From: Oscillospiraceae bacterium
GTDB taxonomy: Bacteria; Bacillota; Clostridia; Oscillospirales; Ruminococcaceae
Assembly: GCA_022791945.1 (NCBI GenBank)
Contig: JAAVZY010000072.1
Coordinates: 1 to 64,000 of the forward strand
Length of the DNA stretch: 64,000 bases
Reading direction: 5' to 3'
Shown piece by piece: positions 17,545 to 28,327 of the stretch (the stretch's first letter is position 1; each line of letters opens with the position of its first letter). Made by a program: the position numbers and the translations under genes. The notes beneath the pieces were generated by a model. The model saw nothing but the letters and a program-made list of their open reading frames with translations. It did not search any database and was not told where the DNA came from.

Positions 17545-17922
17545 GTGGCAGTCGTCAGCGGGTATTCCAGCGCCCAAATGCTGGCCATGCAGAAGGACGC
17601 TATCCGGCGAGTCAACGAGATGCAGCGTCAGGCGCAGGAGCGTCTCCGTCAGACGCAAAGCCTTCTTCAGGAACCGGACGCCCCCCCGGAGGAGGTACCG
17701 GCGCAGGAGCCTGCTCCCTCCCCGGAGCCGAAGGAGACAGCCCCACCGGCTCAGCCGCAGGAAACAGCCGCCCCGGAGGAAAGCGGAAATCCCTTTCAAG
17801 GGATCTTTCAGCGTCTGGGGCTGGACGAGGAGAGTGTTCTGCTGCTGCTCCTTCTGCTTCTGCTGGTAAACGAAGGCGCGGACTCCAAGCTGATCCTGGC
17901 CCTGGTCTACATACTCCTGTAA
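17545..17922 (+). CDS. Hypothetical protein, coiled-coil N-term, Leu-rich C-term
   Basis: MAVVSGYSSAQMLAMQKDAIRRVNEMQRQAQERLRQTQ...FQGIFQRLGLDEESVLLLLLLLLLVNEGADSKLILALVYILL. Confidence 0.75.
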   Translation: MAVVSGYSSAQMLAMQKDAIRRVNEMQRQAQERLRQTQSLLQEPDAPPEEVPAQEPAPSPEPKETAPPAQPQETAAPEESGNPFQGIFQRLGLDEESVLLLLLLLLLVNEGADSKLILALVYILL

Positions 17923-17933
17923 CCTCCCGCAGG

Positions 17934-17970
17934 CATTTGCGCCCCGGCATATGATGCCGGGGCGCAAATG
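17934..17970. terminator. Bidirectional terminator hairpin between convergent genes
   Basis: catttgcgccccggcat-atg-atgccggggcgcaaatg, perfect 17-bp stem. Confidence 0.85.
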
Positions 17971-17980
17971 TTATAGGCCG

Positions 17981-18940
17981 TCAGGCTTTTGCTTTGACTG
18001 CTTCCTGAACCGTCCGGACAATCCCGGAGGCGTTCAAGCCGTAGTGATCCAGCAGCTCCAGGGCAGGGCCGGACATGCCGAATTCATCCTGGACGCCGAT
18101 CTTGACTACCCGCACCGGATATTCTTCCCCGCAAAGCTCGCTGACCGCGCTGCCCAGGCCGCCGATGACGTTGTGCTCCTCTACGGTGACCAGCAGTCCC
18201 GTCTCCCGGGCCGCTTTCAGCACCAGCTCCCGATCCAGGGGCTTGATGGTGTGCAGGTTGATCACCCTGGCGCGGATGCCCTGCTCCCGCAGAAGCTCCG
18301 CTGCCTCCAGAGCAGGGGAAACCATCAGACCGGTTGCCAGGATCGCCGCGTCGTCTCCTTCCCGGAGCTGGATCCCCTTCCCGATCTCAAAGTGATACCC
18401 GGGAAAGTCGTTGATGACCGGCACGGGCAGGCGTCCCAGCCGCACATAGGCCGGACCGTCATAGTCCAGCAGAGCCTTGATCGCCGCCCTGGTCTCCACA
18501 TCGTCTGAGGGATTGAGCACGGTCATGCCGGGGATCACCCGCATAAGGGCAATGTCCTCGCAGCACTGATGGGAGGCCCCGTCCTCTCCCACGGAAATGC
18601 CTGCGTGAGTGGCGCAGATCCGCACTGGCAGGTGGGGGTATCCGATGGAATTGCGGATGATCTCAAAGGCGCGTCCTGCGGCAAACATGGCAAAGGAGCT
18701 GGCAAACACCTTTTTCCCAGTGGAGGCCAGGCCCGCCGCGATGCCCATCATATCGCACTCCGCAATGCCGCAGTTGATAAACCGCTGGGGGAACGCCGCC
18801 CGAAACAGCTTGGTCATGGTCGCTCCCGCCAGATCCGCATCCAGCACCAGAATGTCCGGATCCTGGGCGGCGTACTCCACCAAAGCCTTGCCGTAGCTCT
18901 CGCGGGTGGCTATTTTCTGATCACTCATCTTTCTGATCAT
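17981..18940 (-). CDS. Transketolase C-terminal subunit
   Basis: ATRESYGKALVEYAAQDPDILVLDADLAGATMTKLF...GVQDEFGMSGPALELLDHYGLNASGIV. Confidence 0.92.
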   Translation of the reverse strand: MIRKMSDQKIATRESYGKALVEYAAQDPDILVLDADLAGATMTKLFRAAFPQRFINCGIAECDMMGIAAGLASTGKKVFASSFAMFAAGRAFEIIRNSIGYPHLPVRICATHAGISVGEDGASHQCCEDIALMRVIPGMTVLNPSDDVETRAAIKALLDYDGPAYVRLGRLPVPVINDFPGYHFEIGKGIQLREGDDAAILATGLMVSPALEAAELLREQGIRARVINLHTIKPLDRELVLKAARETGLLVTVEEHNVIGGLGSAVSELCGEEYPVRVVKIGVQDEFGMSGPALELLDHYGLNASGIVRTVQEAVKAKA

Positions 18941-18960
18941 TCCTTTCCTATCCTGCCCGG

Positions 18961-19803
18961 CTATTCGCCCAGGGCCTCCAGCTGCCGGTTCAGCTCCTTC
19001 ATGGCGGCGGCGTACTGCTCATCGTCAGGCCCCTTGCCATGCCAGCCCACTTGATCCTCCATGAAGGAAACGCCCTTTCCCTTTATGGTTTTCTGGATGA
19101 TCACCGTAGGTCTGCCCTTGGTCCGGCGGGCCTGGGCCAGAGCGTCTTCGATCTGCTCCCAGTCGTGACCGTCGATCTCCACCACGTTCCAGCCGAAGGC
19201 GGCGAATTTCTCCGGGATCGGCTCCGGGCTGCACACCTCAGACAGCCGCCCGTCGATCTGAAGGCCGTTATAGTCCACGATTGCGGTCAGATTGTCCAGC
19301 TTGTAGAAGGCCGCGAACATGGCCGCCTCCCAAACCAGGCCCTCCTCCAGCTCGCCGTCTCCCAGCATGGCGCAGACCCGCCAGTCCTTTTCCGACAGCT
19401 TGGCAGACAACGCCATCCCGCAGGCGGCGGAAATGCCCTGTCCCAGGGAGCCGGTGCTCATGTCAATGCCGGGAGTGTCGTTCATGTTGGGATGCCCCTG
19501 GAGCATGGCGCCCACATGGCGCAGGTTCTTCAGCTCTTCCTGGGGGAAAAAGCCCCGCAGCGCCAGCGCCGCGTACAGGGCGGGCGCACAGTGTCCTTTG
19601 GAGAGCACAAACCGATCCCGCTCCTCCCAGTGAGGATTGGCGGGATCCACCCGCAGCTCCTGAAAATAGAGGTAGGTGATCATGTCCGCCGCCGACAGGG
19701 ATCCGCCGGGATGCCCGGATTTGGCGGAATGAACTCCTTCCAGCACACCCATCCGAACCTTGCAGGCCAGCTTTTGCAGGCTCCGCTTCTTTGCATCATC
19801 CAT
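18961..19803 (-). CDS. Transketolase N-terminal (TPP) subunit
   Basis: KVRMGVLEGVHSAKSGHPGGSLSAADMITYLYF; MLGDGELEEGLVWEAAMFAAFYKLDNLTAIVDYNGLQIDG. Confidence 0.92.
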   Translation of the reverse strand: MDDAKKRSLQKLACKVRMGVLEGVHSAKSGHPGGSLSAADMITYLYFQELRVDPANPHWEERDRFVLSKGHCAPALYAALALRGFFPQEELKNLRHVGAMLQGHPNMNDTPGIDMSTGSLGQGISAACGMALSAKLSEKDWRVCAMLGDGELEEGLVWEAAMFAAFYKLDNLTAIVDYNGLQIDGRLSEVCSPEPIPEKFAAFGWNVVEIDGHDWEQIEDALAQARRTKGRPTVIIQKTIKGKGVSFMEDQVGWHGKGPDDEQYAAAMKELNRQLEALGE

Positions 19804-19844
19804 CAATCCGTTCTTCCTTTCTTTCTGAGTTTCTGCGCCGTGGT

Positions 19845-20580
19845 CGGGCAAGGCCGCGAGACGCTGTCTCGCGGCTCTGCGGTGCGTCGTTTCACGACGC
19901 ACCTAGGAATTCGGCTTCGCCGAATTCTAAGATGCGCCGCTGGCGGCGCATCGGGGATCTAAATCCCCTTGGAACCCGTAATTTTTGAAGGGCTTTTTTA
20001 AGGGCGGAAAAAAGGGGGGTTAAGTCTGTACAGACTTCCTTCCTCCTGCCACATAGACAGTCTGATTCACGCAGTACGCTTTTTTCGCAAAGAAAAAAGC
20101 TCCCTCCTGCGTGCGGGGTACTTCCTGCGCCGCAGAAAGTCTTGAGCGTAGTACTACCACGCTCACAGGCTCTGCGGGGAGGGATTTGGTGCCACGATCG
20201 GAATCCTTCCACCACCGTCGTCCCGCTGGTCCGACGGTGCCCCCCTCCCTTTAACAAGGGGGCTGGCAGGGATGCCGCCACTAGGCGGTAGCCCTAACTG
20301 GGGGATTCCGTACGTCGTACAGTGTCCCCTCCCCGCAGAGAGTATGAGCGCAGCAGAACCCGCTCGAAATTTTCTGCGTCGCACCTTCTGCGCCGCCTAT
20401 GGGAATGAATTTTTCTTTACGAAAAAATGGGTAGGCGGGCGATCGTCCCTACGGGAGTACCAGCGAGGCAGCGAGGCAGGAACCAAAATTCTGCCCCCCA
20501 TACCCCCAAAGACAGGATTCCAAAGGGACGCGTCCCTTTGGCAGGAGCTCGAGGACAGCGTCCTCGAGGTCTTGGCCTTC
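19845..20580. repeat. Hairpin-mosaic locus H (about 735 bp)
   Basis: cgcgagacgctgtctcgcg; gtgcgtcgtttcacgacgcac; gaattcggcttcgccgaattc; gatgcgccgctggcggcgcatc; ccaaagggacgcgtccctttgg; ctcgaggacagcgtcctcgag. Confidence 0.93.
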
Positions 20581-20606
20581 CGAACACGCACCACCCCACC
20601 AGACGC

Positions 20607-21422
20607 TTACAGCTCCCCGCAATGGGCCATCAGCCAGTCAATCAGCTCTGCGACGCCGTTGTCCTCGCAGCGGCCGGTTACCCGATCGGCAGCGGACTTG
20701 ACCGCCTCCGGGGCGTTGCCCATGGCAACGCCGATGCCGGCCCGGCAGAGCATTTCCGCATCATTATAATAATCCCCGACTGCAATGGTGTTTTTCAGGG
20801 ACTTGCCATAGGTTTTCGCCAGCTCCTCCAAGGGATAGCCCTTGTTGATGCCCTCCGGCAGCATCTCAAAACAGTTCCCGCCGGAAGCCACAAACTCCAC
20901 CCCCGGATACCCCCGGGCCCGGATCCAGTCGGCAACCCGGTCGAAATCCTCCAGGCGGATGGCGAACAGCACCTTGCAGCAGTCCTCCGGAAGCTCCTGG
21001 GCGGAGCAGTGGAAAGCTGTCAGCCCATGGACGGTGACAATGTTTTCCAGCTCCTCATTGGAGGCCACCAGGTAATACTCGTCCCGGACATTGATGCCCT
21101 CAATGGCCACCATAGGATCGTAGGCCTGCACCTCCCGGACGATCTGCCGGAAGATGGGCGGCAGGGGCTGATACCAGGTGTGCCGCCCCCAGTCCACGTG
21201 ATAGACCACAGCGCCATTGTTGCAGATGATTCCCTGATGAACCTCCAAGAGATCGATATAGGGCCGGGCGGAGGCGGGCGAGCGCCCGGTGGCTACCGTA
21301 AAGCTCCCGCCCTTTTCACGGAACCGGGCGATGGCGTCCAGGTTTTCCAGGGAAATACCGGCCATCTCAGGCACTAAGGTGCCGTCCAGGTCTGAGACAA
21401 TCAGCATATCGGATATGTTCAT
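20607..21422 (-). CDS. Cof-type HAD hydrolase
   Basis: MLIVSDLDGTLVPEMAGISLENLDAIARFREKGGSFTVATGRS...NTIAVGDYYNDAEMLCRAGIGVAMGNA. Confidence 0.92.
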   Translation of the reverse strand: MNISDMLIVSDLDGTLVPEMAGISLENLDAIARFREKGGSFTVATGRSPASARPYIDLLEVHQGIICNNGAVVYHVDWGRHTWYQPLPPIFRQIVREVQAYDPMVAIEGINVRDEYYLVASNEELENIVTVHGLTAFHCSAQELPEDCCKVLFAIRLEDFDRVADWIRARGYPGVEFVASGGNCFEMLPEGINKGYPLEELAKTYGKSLKNTIAVGDYYNDAEMLCRAGIGVAMGNAPEAVKSAADRVTGRCEDNGVAELIDWLMAHCGEL

Positions 21423-22354
21423 TCCAGGCTCCTTTCGTCGTCGGACGCCCCTCCAACGGAGCGCAGAAATGTCTGAAAATAGGCCGGGAGCGGGCTGTCA
21501 AAGGAAAGGTGTTCCCCTGTGCAGGGGTGGAGAAAGCCGATGGTCCTGGCGTGAAGGCACTGCCCGTTCAGGGAGCGGATCACCTTCCTGGGGCCATAGA
21601 CCTCATCCCCCGCCACCGGATGCCCCAGCGCTGCCATGTGTACCCGGATCTGATGGGTGCGCCCTGTCTCCAGCCGGCAGCGAATGTGGCAGAACCCCTC
21701 CAGCCGCTGCAAAACCTGATAATGGGTGACCGCGTTCCGGGCGTTCTCATAGGTGACGCACATCTTCTTGCGATCCTGCCGGCTCCGCCCAATGGGGAGC
21801 TCCACTGTCCCGGACTCCTCCCGGAGGGAGCCGTAAACCACCGCCTCATACTCCCGCAGGAAGCTGTGGGCCTGAATCTGCGCAGCCAGCCCCTGATGGG
21901 CCCGGTCGTTTTTCGCTACAATCAGCAGTCCGCTGGTGTTCTTGTCAATGCGGTGGACGATTCCCGGTCGGATCACCCCGTTGATCCCGGAAAGATCCCG
22001 GCAATGGCTGAGCAGGGCGTTTACCAGAGTCCCGTCCGGATTTCCCGGCGCGGGATGCACCACCATGCCCTTGGGCTTGTTCACCACCAGCAGATCCCCG
22101 TCCTCATAGACGATGTCCAAAGGGATGTCCTCGGGCAGAAGCTGCAGCTCCGCCGGGGGCGGGAGCGCCACCGACAAGGCGTCCCCGGCCTTCAGCCGGG
22201 CGTTCTTGGCTGCGGGCCTGCCGTTGAGCAGGACGTTCCCCTCCTCGATGAGCTTTTGTAGGGCGGAGCGGGAGTAATCCGGCATGGCGTCCCGGAGGAA
22301 GGCGTCCAGCCGTTCCCCCGATTCCCCGGCGGTGAAAAGGATAGGCTCAGGCAT
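21419..22354 (-). CDS. RluA/RluD-family pseudouridine synthase
   Basis: GERLDAFLRDAMPDYSRSALQKLIEEGNVLLNG; GIVHRIDKNTSGLLIVAKND; LETGRTHQIRVHMAALGHPVAGD. Confidence 0.95.
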   Translation of the reverse strand: MPEPILFTAGESGERLDAFLRDAMPDYSRSALQKLIEEGNVLLNGRPAAKNARLKAGDALSVALPPPAELQLLPEDIPLDIVYEDGDLLVVNKPKGMVVHPAPGNPDGTLVNALLSHCRDLSGINGVIRPGIVHRIDKNTSGLLIVAKNDRAHQGLAAQIQAHSFLREYEAVVYGSLREESGTVELPIGRSRQDRKKMCVTYENARNAVTHYQVLQRLEGFCHIRCRLETGRTHQIRVHMAALGHPVAGDEVYGPRKVIRSLNGQCLHARTIGFLHPCTGEHLSFDSPLPAYFQTFLRSVGGASDDERSLE

Positions 22355-22856
22355 CCGCTGTTTCCTCCGCAGGCTTTTCCCGATCGAAAAAGACCAGCTT
22401 GATCAGCACCAGCAGGGTGCCCACAACCACGCAGCAGTCAGCAAAGTTGAATATGGCGAAATGGATCAGCCGGAAATCCAGATAGTCGATCACATAGCCA
22501 CGGAAGATCCGGTCAATGAGGTTCCCGATCCCGCCGCCGATGATCAGGCCTGCTGTCCAGAGAAGGAAGGGGCTCCTGAGCCTGCCGCTGAGGATCAGGC
22601 CGGCCAGGGCCAGCAGGATCAGGCCGGTCAGCCCGATGAGGAAGAACGCCTTTCCCTGGAAGATGCCGAAGGCGGCGCCCCGGTTTTCCAGGTAAGTCAG
22701 ATGAAACACGTCCTGGATCAGGGGGAGGGTACCGCCGGGGCGGGGCGGGAGCCGGGTCTGAGCCAGCCATTTGAAGAGCTGATCCAGCCCTACCAGAACC
22801 GCCGCAAAAGCCAGCACCACATACTTGAGCTTATCAGATTTCATACAAACTCCCAT
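22347..22856 (-). CDS. lspA: Signal peptidase II
   Basis: LDQLFKWLAQT; LTYLENRGAAFGIFQG; GGGIGNLIDRIFRGYVIDYLDF; FNFADCCV. Confidence 0.95.
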   Translation of the reverse strand: MGVCMKSDKLKYVVLAFAAVLVGLDQLFKWLAQTRLPPRPGGTLPLIQDVFHLTYLENRGAAFGIFQGKAFFLIGLTGLILLALAGLILSGRLRSPFLLWTAGLIIGGGIGNLIDRIFRGYVIDYLDFRLIHFAIFNFADCCVVVGTLLVLIKLVFFDREKPAEETADA

Positions 22857-22865
22857 TCTATAAGA

Positions 22866-23078
22866 GCAAGACCTTGGGGGCTCCGCCCCCAAGCCTCCGT
22901 CAAAGGGGACTGGTCCCCTTTGGAAACCCATTGTCTTTTTGCGGGGAGTGGGCCGCGGCAGGTACGGCTGGGTCAGCTTGCACGGACGGCCCCTCCCCGC
23001 AAAAAGATGACGGGAATCCAAGGGGGGCCAGCCCCCTTGGCGGAGGCTCGGAGGCGGAGCCTTCGAGGTCTTGCCCTT
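22866..23078. repeat. Hairpin-mosaic locus I with variant stems
   Basis: cttgggggctccgcccccaag; caaaggggactggtccccttt; tctttttgcggggagtgggccg/cggcccctccccgcaaaaaga; ccaaggggggccagcccccttgg. Confidence 0.88.
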
Positions 23079-25842
23079 AGATATTCAGAACCTGGGCGCA
23101 GCGGGGGCAGAGGGAAGAGGCTTCGTGGTGATGGCCGTATTTCCAGCACCGCTCGCACATCTCGCCCTCGGCCCGCTCCACGGTCACGGACACCGTTTCG
23201 CCCTTATATTCGCCTTCTCCCCCGTCGCTGACGCTTACCTGGGAGCAGATCAGGATATCCGGCAGCAGCTCCTGCGCCGCCGCCAGCGTCCCGTACAGCT
23301 CCTGCGGGCAGCAGAGCGTTACCTTAGCCTCTAGGGACTTGCCAATCTGGTTCTCACTCCGCTTCAGCTCCATCGCCTTCTGCACATCGTCCCGCACCAG
23401 GCCGATCAGCTTCCACTTGGCTTCAAAGGCCGGATCTGTCTGAACGTCCACGCTCCTGTACAGCTCGTTCATCAGCACGGAGGTTCGGTTGTCGCCGGCC
23501 CGGTGGGGCATTAGGCCCCAGATTTCATCCGAGGTAAAGGCCAGAATGGGCGCCAGCATCCGGGTCAGGGCGTCCAGAATCGTAAACACCGCTGTCTGGG
23601 CGGATCGGCGGAGACGGCCGTCCGCCTGCTCGCAGTAGAGCCGATCCTTAATGATATCCAGATAGAAGCTGGACATATCCACCACGCAGAAATTGTGAAC
23701 CGCATGGAACACAATGTGGAAATCCATGGCCTCGTAGGCCGCGTTTACCTTTTCCGCCAGCCCCTTCAGCCTGGACAGGGCCAGCCGATCCAGCTCCTCC
23801 AGCTCCCCGAAGGGCACCGCGTCCCTGTCCGGATCGAAATCGTACAGGTTGCCGATCAGGTACTTGGCGGTGTTGCGGATCTTCCGGTAGGCGTCCGCCA
23901 GCTGCTTCAGCAGCTCCTTGGACAGCCGGATATCCGACTGATAATCAGAGGAAGCGATCCACAGCCGCAGGATGTCCGCGCCATACTGCTTGATCACATC
24001 CAGGGGATCGATGGCGTTGCCGGCGGATTTGTGCATGGCCCGGCCCTCGCCGTCCAGCACCATTCCGTGGGTGCAGACCGCCTTGTAGGGCGCTTTCCCG
24101 GTGGTGGCCACAGAGGTCAGCAGGGAGGACTGGAACCAGCCCCGGTACTGATCGTTCCCCTCCAGATAGAGGTCCGCGGGCCACTGGAGCTGTCCCCGCT
24201 CCTCCAGCACGGCCGCGTGGGAGACGCCGCTGTCAAACCACACGTCCAGGATGTCCATCTCCTTGACGAACTCCCCGCAGCCGCAGGCGCACTTCACCCC
24301 TGCGGGGATGATCTCGGACGCGTCGCGGAGGAACCAGGCGTCGGAGCCCTCCCGGCGGAAGAGCTCCGCAATGGCGGAGATAGTTTCCTCCGTGACAACA
24401 GGCTTGCCGCAGTCCCTGCAGTAGACAATCGGGATGGGAACGCCCCATTTCCGCTGGCGGGAGATGCACCAGTCGCTCCGGTCCCGGATCATGGCGTCGA
24501 TCCGCTTCTCGCCCCAGTCGGGGATCCACTTGATCTCCGGCAGGACGGACAGGGCCGCCTCCCGGAACCCGTCGATGGAGCAGAACCACTGCTCCGTGGC
24601 CCGGAACAGGATGGGCTGCTTGCACCGCCAGCAGTGGGGGTACTGGTGGATGATCTTCTCCAGGGCAAACAGATGCCCGGTTTCCTCCAGATGCCGGGCG
24701 ATGGCCTTGTTGGCGTCCCCGGTCATCAGGCCGGCGAAGGGGCCCGCCTCCTTGGTGAGACGGCCGCTGCTGTCCACCGGCACCACCACCGGCAGCTCCG
24801 GATACCGGGTGCAGACCTCAAAGTCCTCCACGCCGTGCCCGGGAGCGGTGTGTACGCAGCCGGTGCCGCTGTCCAGGGTCACGTGCTCCCCTACGATGAT
24901 CAGGGAATCCCGATCCAGGAAGGGGTGCCGGGTGGTCAGGCGCTCCAGCTCGCTGCCCCGGAAGCTGCCCACTGTCTCGTATTCGGTGATCCCGGCGGCC
25001 TTCATGGAGGACTCCACCAGCTGCCGGGCCATGACGTACCACTCCCCGTTGGCCTTTGCCAGGGTGTACTCATACTCCGGCCCCAGGCAGATGGCCACGT
25101 TCCCCGGCAGGGTCCAGGTGGTGGTGGTCCAGATCACGAACCAGGTTTTGCTCAGATCCGCGCCCAGGGCGGTGAACAGGCCCTTGTCATCCCTGACCGG
25201 GAACTTCACGTAGATGGAATGGCAGGGATCCTCCGCATACTCGATCTCCGCCTCCGCCAGGGCGGTGCCGCAGTCGGTACACCAGTAGACCGGCTTCAGG
25301 CCCTTGTATACATAGCCCTTCTGGGCCATTTTTCCGAACAGCTCCACCTCTTTGGCCTCGAATTCGGGCAGGAGGGTGATGTAGGGATTGTCAAAATCCC
25401 CCAGCACTCCCAGGCTCTTGAACTCCGCCTTCTGGGTTTCCACATAGGACATGGCGAACTCCCGGCAGAGCTTCCGCAGGGAGACAGGATCGATGGAGGT
25501 GGGATCCACCCCGTCCTTTTTCAGAGCCTTCAGCTCGATGGGCAGGCCGTGGGTGTCCCAGCCGGGCACGTAGGGGGCCTGATAGCCGGACATGTTCCGG
25601 TATTTGACCACAATATCCTTGAGGATCTTATTCAGGGCCGTGCCCAGGTGGATATCGCCGTTGGCGTAGGGAGGGCCGTCATGGAGGATATACTTAGGCT
25701 TACCCTCATTGTGGGCGATCAGCTGATCATAAAGCCGCTGCTCCTCCCACTCCTTGAATTTCTGCGGCTCCCGGGCGGGCAGGCTGCCCCGCATGGGAAA
25801 ATCGGTTTTCGGAAGGTTCAGCGTATCGTTATAATCTGCCAT
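23077..25842 (-). CDS. ileS: Isoleucyl-tRNA synthetase
   Basis: [37 protein letters not shown]-term [20 protein letters not shown]. Confidence 0.97.
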   Translation of the reverse strand: MADYNDTLNLPKTDFPMRGSLPAREPQKFKEWEEQRLYDQLIAHNEGKPKYILHDGPPYANGDIHLGTALNKILKDIVVKYRNMSGYQAPYVPGWDTHGLPIELKALKKDGVDPTSIDPVSLRKLCREFAMSYVETQKAEFKSLGVLGDFDNPYITLLPEFEAKEVELFGKMAQKGYVYKGLKPVYWCTDCGTALAEAEIEYAEDPCHSIYVKFPVRDDKGLFTALGADLSKTWFVIWTTTTWTLPGNVAICLGPEYEYTLAKANGEWYVMARQLVESSMKAAGITEYETVGSFRGSELERLTTRHPFLDRDSLIIVGEHVTLDSGTGCVHTAPGHGVEDFEVCTRYPELPVVVPVDSSGRLTKEAGPFAGLMTGDANKAIARHLEETGHLFALEKIIHQYPHCWRCKQPILFRATEQWFCSIDGFREAALSVLPEIKWIPDWGEKRIDAMIRDRSDWCISRQRKWGVPIPIVYCRDCGKPVVTEETISAIAELFRREGSDAWFLRDASEIIPAGVKCACGCGEFVKEMDILDVWFDSGVSHAAVLEERGQLQWPADLYLEGNDQYRGWFQSSLLTSVATTGKAPYKAVCTHGMVLDGEGRAMHKSAGNAIDPLDVIKQYGADILRLWIASSDYQSDIRLSKELLKQLADAYRKIRNTAKYLIGNLYDFDPDRDAVPFGELEELDRLALSRLKGLAEKVNAAYEAMDFHIVFHAVHNFCVVDMSSFYLDIIKDRLYCEQADGRLRRSAQTAVFTILDALTRMLAPILAFTSDEIWGLMPHRAGDNRTSVLMNELYRSVDVQTDPAFEAKWKLIGLVRDDVQKAMELKRSENQIGKSLEAKVTLCCPQELYGTLAAAQELLPDILICSQVSVSDGGEGEYKGETVSVTVERAEGEMCERCWKYGHHHEASSLCPRCAQVLNI

Positions 25843-25876
25843 GGGAAATCACTCTCCTGTTTAGAAATGAGACTGG

Positions 25877-26758
25877 CTATTCCTTATCGGTGAAGCTGCC
25901 GAATTTCAGCTCCCCGAATTTTTCAATGTAATTCTGCCGCTGAGGCCGGCGGGGCTCCTGCCGGCCTCCCTCGCCGCCCTGATTGGCGGCGAACTCCTTG
26001 GTCTGCCCCTGGACGTCCTGCTCCAGCTCCTCCTCAATGGGCGCGGGATCGCTGTGGATGATCTCCGGGGCGGGGAGCGCCTGCTCCTCCGGCTCCGGCT
26101 CAGGAGCGGCGGAGACAGCCGCCGGGCGGACCGGCTCGGGCTCCTCCTGCCTGGGATATTCCGGAGGCGGCTCCGGGGCGGGACGAGGCTCCGGCGGGGG
26201 CGCGGGGACGGGGGCCGCAGGGGCGGGCCGCTCGCCGCGATCGTCCATGCTGGGCAGATTGGTCAGCAGCTGGAGCTGGGCCTTGTACTGCTTCAGGAGG
26301 AAGTTCTTGAAATTGCTGACCTCCTGCTTCATCTTTTCCAGATTCCGCTGCTCCAGATCGCATTCCCGCTTCATGGCGCTGAGCTCCATGGAGGTTTTCT
26401 GCTTGGATTCCCGGGTCAGGGCGTCTATTTTGGCCCTGGCTTGGCTGAGCATTTCCTCAGAGGCGGCTCTCGCCTCCCTGGTCATGGCTTCCGCCTTGGC
26501 TTTGGCCTCGTTGACCACAGAGGTGCCCAGCTTTTGGGCGCCCAGGAGGGCGGCCCGGATGTTTTCCTCATCGGCCTTGTACTCTTCGATTTTGTCCGCT
26601 AGAATTTTGATTTTATAGTTCAGATCGCTGTTCTGCTGGTTGACGTCGTCCACATACGAGGCCACCCGCTGTAAAAACGCGTCCACCTGCTGGGCGTTGT
26701 AGCCGCCCCGCATACCTGCCTTTTCAAATTCCTCTTCCAGGATCTCTTTTCCTGTCAT
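25877..26758 (-). CDS. divIVA: DivIVA domain protein
   Basis: EILEEEFEKAGMRGGYNAQQVDAFLQRVASYVDDVNQQNSDLNYKIKILADKIEEYK. Confidence 0.88.
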   Translation of the reverse strand: MTGKEILEEEFEKAGMRGGYNAQQVDAFLQRVASYVDDVNQQNSDLNYKIKILADKIEEYKADEENIRAALLGAQKLGTSVVNEAKAKAEAMTREARAASEEMLSQARAKIDALTRESKQKTSMELSAMKRECDLEQRNLEKMKQEVSNFKNFLLKQYKAQLQLLTNLPSMDDRGERPAPAAPVPAPPPEPRPAPEPPPEYPRQEEPEPVRPAAVSAAPEPEPEEQALPAPEIIHSDPAPIEEELEQDVQGQTKEFAANQGGEGGRQEPRRPQRQNYIEKFGELKFGSFTDKE

Positions 26759-26886
26759 CAGTGCTTTGTCCCCCTATCGCGCTCTGGTTGGAATCGTTCC
26801 GCTTCTGCCAAAGGGACGCGTCCCTTTGACGCCCCGTTTTTCACCGCAGAGGCTTTTGGCCCCTGCCCGGGATGTCAGATAGGCGT

Positions 26887-27648
26887 TCAGACCTGCTTTC
26901 TTACCGTGAGCAGGATCCGATCCTTTTTCGTTCGTTTTTCCCCGCCGTCCAGCAGAAACCGGCCATAGCCCCGGATGGTAATCCGGTCCTCCGGATCCAC
27001 CTGGCGGGAGACGGACAGGCATTCCAGCCCGTTGATCCGCACCAGCCCGGCCTCGATGGCCTCCGCGGCCATCCCGCGGCTTTTGTTCATCAGCAGGGCG
27101 GCAATACAGTCCAGCCGCATAGAGGACACGGTGCCAACCCGTTCCTCCCAGCGGCCGGAGCGTTCCAGCCGGAAGTCCGTGACTGTCTCCGCCCTGGCGG
27201 AGGAACGGCCGATCCGCTCCAGATTGAGGCAGATGAACGCCGCCACGCTCTCCGCCGCAAAAAGGATGGCCCCATCCCCCTGAAGGACAATGTCGCCCAG
27301 CGTCTCCCGCTTGATCTGCAGGGCCATCAGAGAGCCCAGATAATCCCGGTGGGTGAGGGCGGGGCCGGGGACCCGCACATGGATGGCCACAATGGGAAAG
27401 CAGCCCGTATCCTGCGGGATTTCCTCCGGAAACACCCCCAGCATCACCCGTTCGCAGTCCTCCGCGCCCCCAAAGAAAAGGCCTTGCTCTGAACAGCGGT
27501 TATGGCGGAGGATCTCCTCCGCCATGGAAGCCTGGCGCTCGTCCAGAAAGGAAGAAAACCGCGGCGCCGTCCGGGCATTGGCCTGGACAATCAAATTTTG
27601 AATGTGGGACCGGAAGAACGCGTCCTCCTTGTCCATAATCGTATGCAC
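26887..27648 (-). CDS. ylmH: YlmH-like S4-domain RNA-binding protein
   Basis: FSSFLDERQASMAEEILRH...GVFPEEIPQDTGCFPIVAIHVR...HRDYLGSLMALQIKRETLGDI...GLVRINGLECLSVSRQVDPEDRITIRGYGRF. Confidence 0.88.
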   Translation of the reverse strand: MHTIMDKEDAFFRSHIQNLIVQANARTAPRFSSFLDERQASMAEEILRHNRCSEQGLFFGGAEDCERVMLGVFPEEIPQDTGCFPIVAIHVRVPGPALTHRDYLGSLMALQIKRETLGDIVLQGDGAILFAAESVAAFICLNLERIGRSSARAETVTDFRLERSGRWEERVGTVSSMRLDCIAALLMNKSRGMAAEAIEAGLVRINGLECLSVSRQVDPEDRITIRGYGRFLLDGGEKRTKKDRILLTVRKQV

Positions 27649-27733
27649 GCTCCCCGCTCAAGATGGGATTTCAAAGGAACGGGCCCCAAGGGAGCTCATC
27701 CCTGCGGCCCTTCCCTGAGAGCCTGTTTCAGCG

Positions 27734-28207
27734 CTAAAAATAAACCCCGTTGTTTTCCAGCTCATCGATGAGATCGCCCTGGATTTCCACATTGGCGGGC
27801 GTGATCATAAAGGCGTTGTTGGCCACCCGCTTGATCTGCCCGTTATTGGCGTAAGCCACGCCGCTCAGAAAGTCCACCAGCCGTCTGGACAGCTCCTTGG
27901 AGGCGTTCTCCAGATTCAGCACCACCGCCCGGCGGGCATTCAGATGGTCCGCAATGGCGCTGGCGTCCTCAAAGTTCTCCGGCTTTACCAAAATCATTTG
28001 CAGCTGTGTCGTGGCATGGATATTGACGATCTTGTTTCCTCTGCGGCGGCTCTCCTCGTCGGCCTCATACTCCTCCCGGACCGGACGGCGCACCGCGCTT
28101 TCCTCCCGGGGCGCCGACGGACGCTCCATTACAAACTCCTGCTCGTCCTCCTCATAATCGTCATCCAAGGACACAAACATACCTTTGAACTTATCTACCA
28201 GACCCAT
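27734..28207 (-). CDS. sepF: Cell division protein SepF
   Basis: MGLVDKFKGMFVSLDDDYEEDE; MILVKPENFEDASAIADHLNARRAVVLNLENASKELSRRLVDFLSGVAYANNGQI. Confidence 0.95.
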   Translation of the reverse strand: MGLVDKFKGMFVSLDDDYEEDEQEFVMERPSAPREESAVRRPVREEYEADEESRRRGNKIVNIHATTQLQMILVKPENFEDASAIADHLNARRAVVLNLENASKELSRRLVDFLSGVAYANNGQIKRVANNAFMITPANVEIQGDLIDELENNGVYF

Positions 28208-28327
28208 TCACATACTCCTTCCAAGTGTGCCGCCGCCGGAGATCGGGCTCCCCCAGCCCATTTGGTTTCGCTTATCTGTCTCTTTTGTCTCTATATGATC
28301 TACTTCACATCCGGATTGCTCCGAACT

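Noticed and set aside
25843-25876. T-box leader for ileS
   Set aside because: Only about 34 nt separate ileS from divIVA, too short for a T-box within the window annotation
23695-25893. 732-aa plus-strand ORF antisense to ileS
   Set aside because: Mirror frame of a highly conserved ileS gene; low-complexity antisense composition
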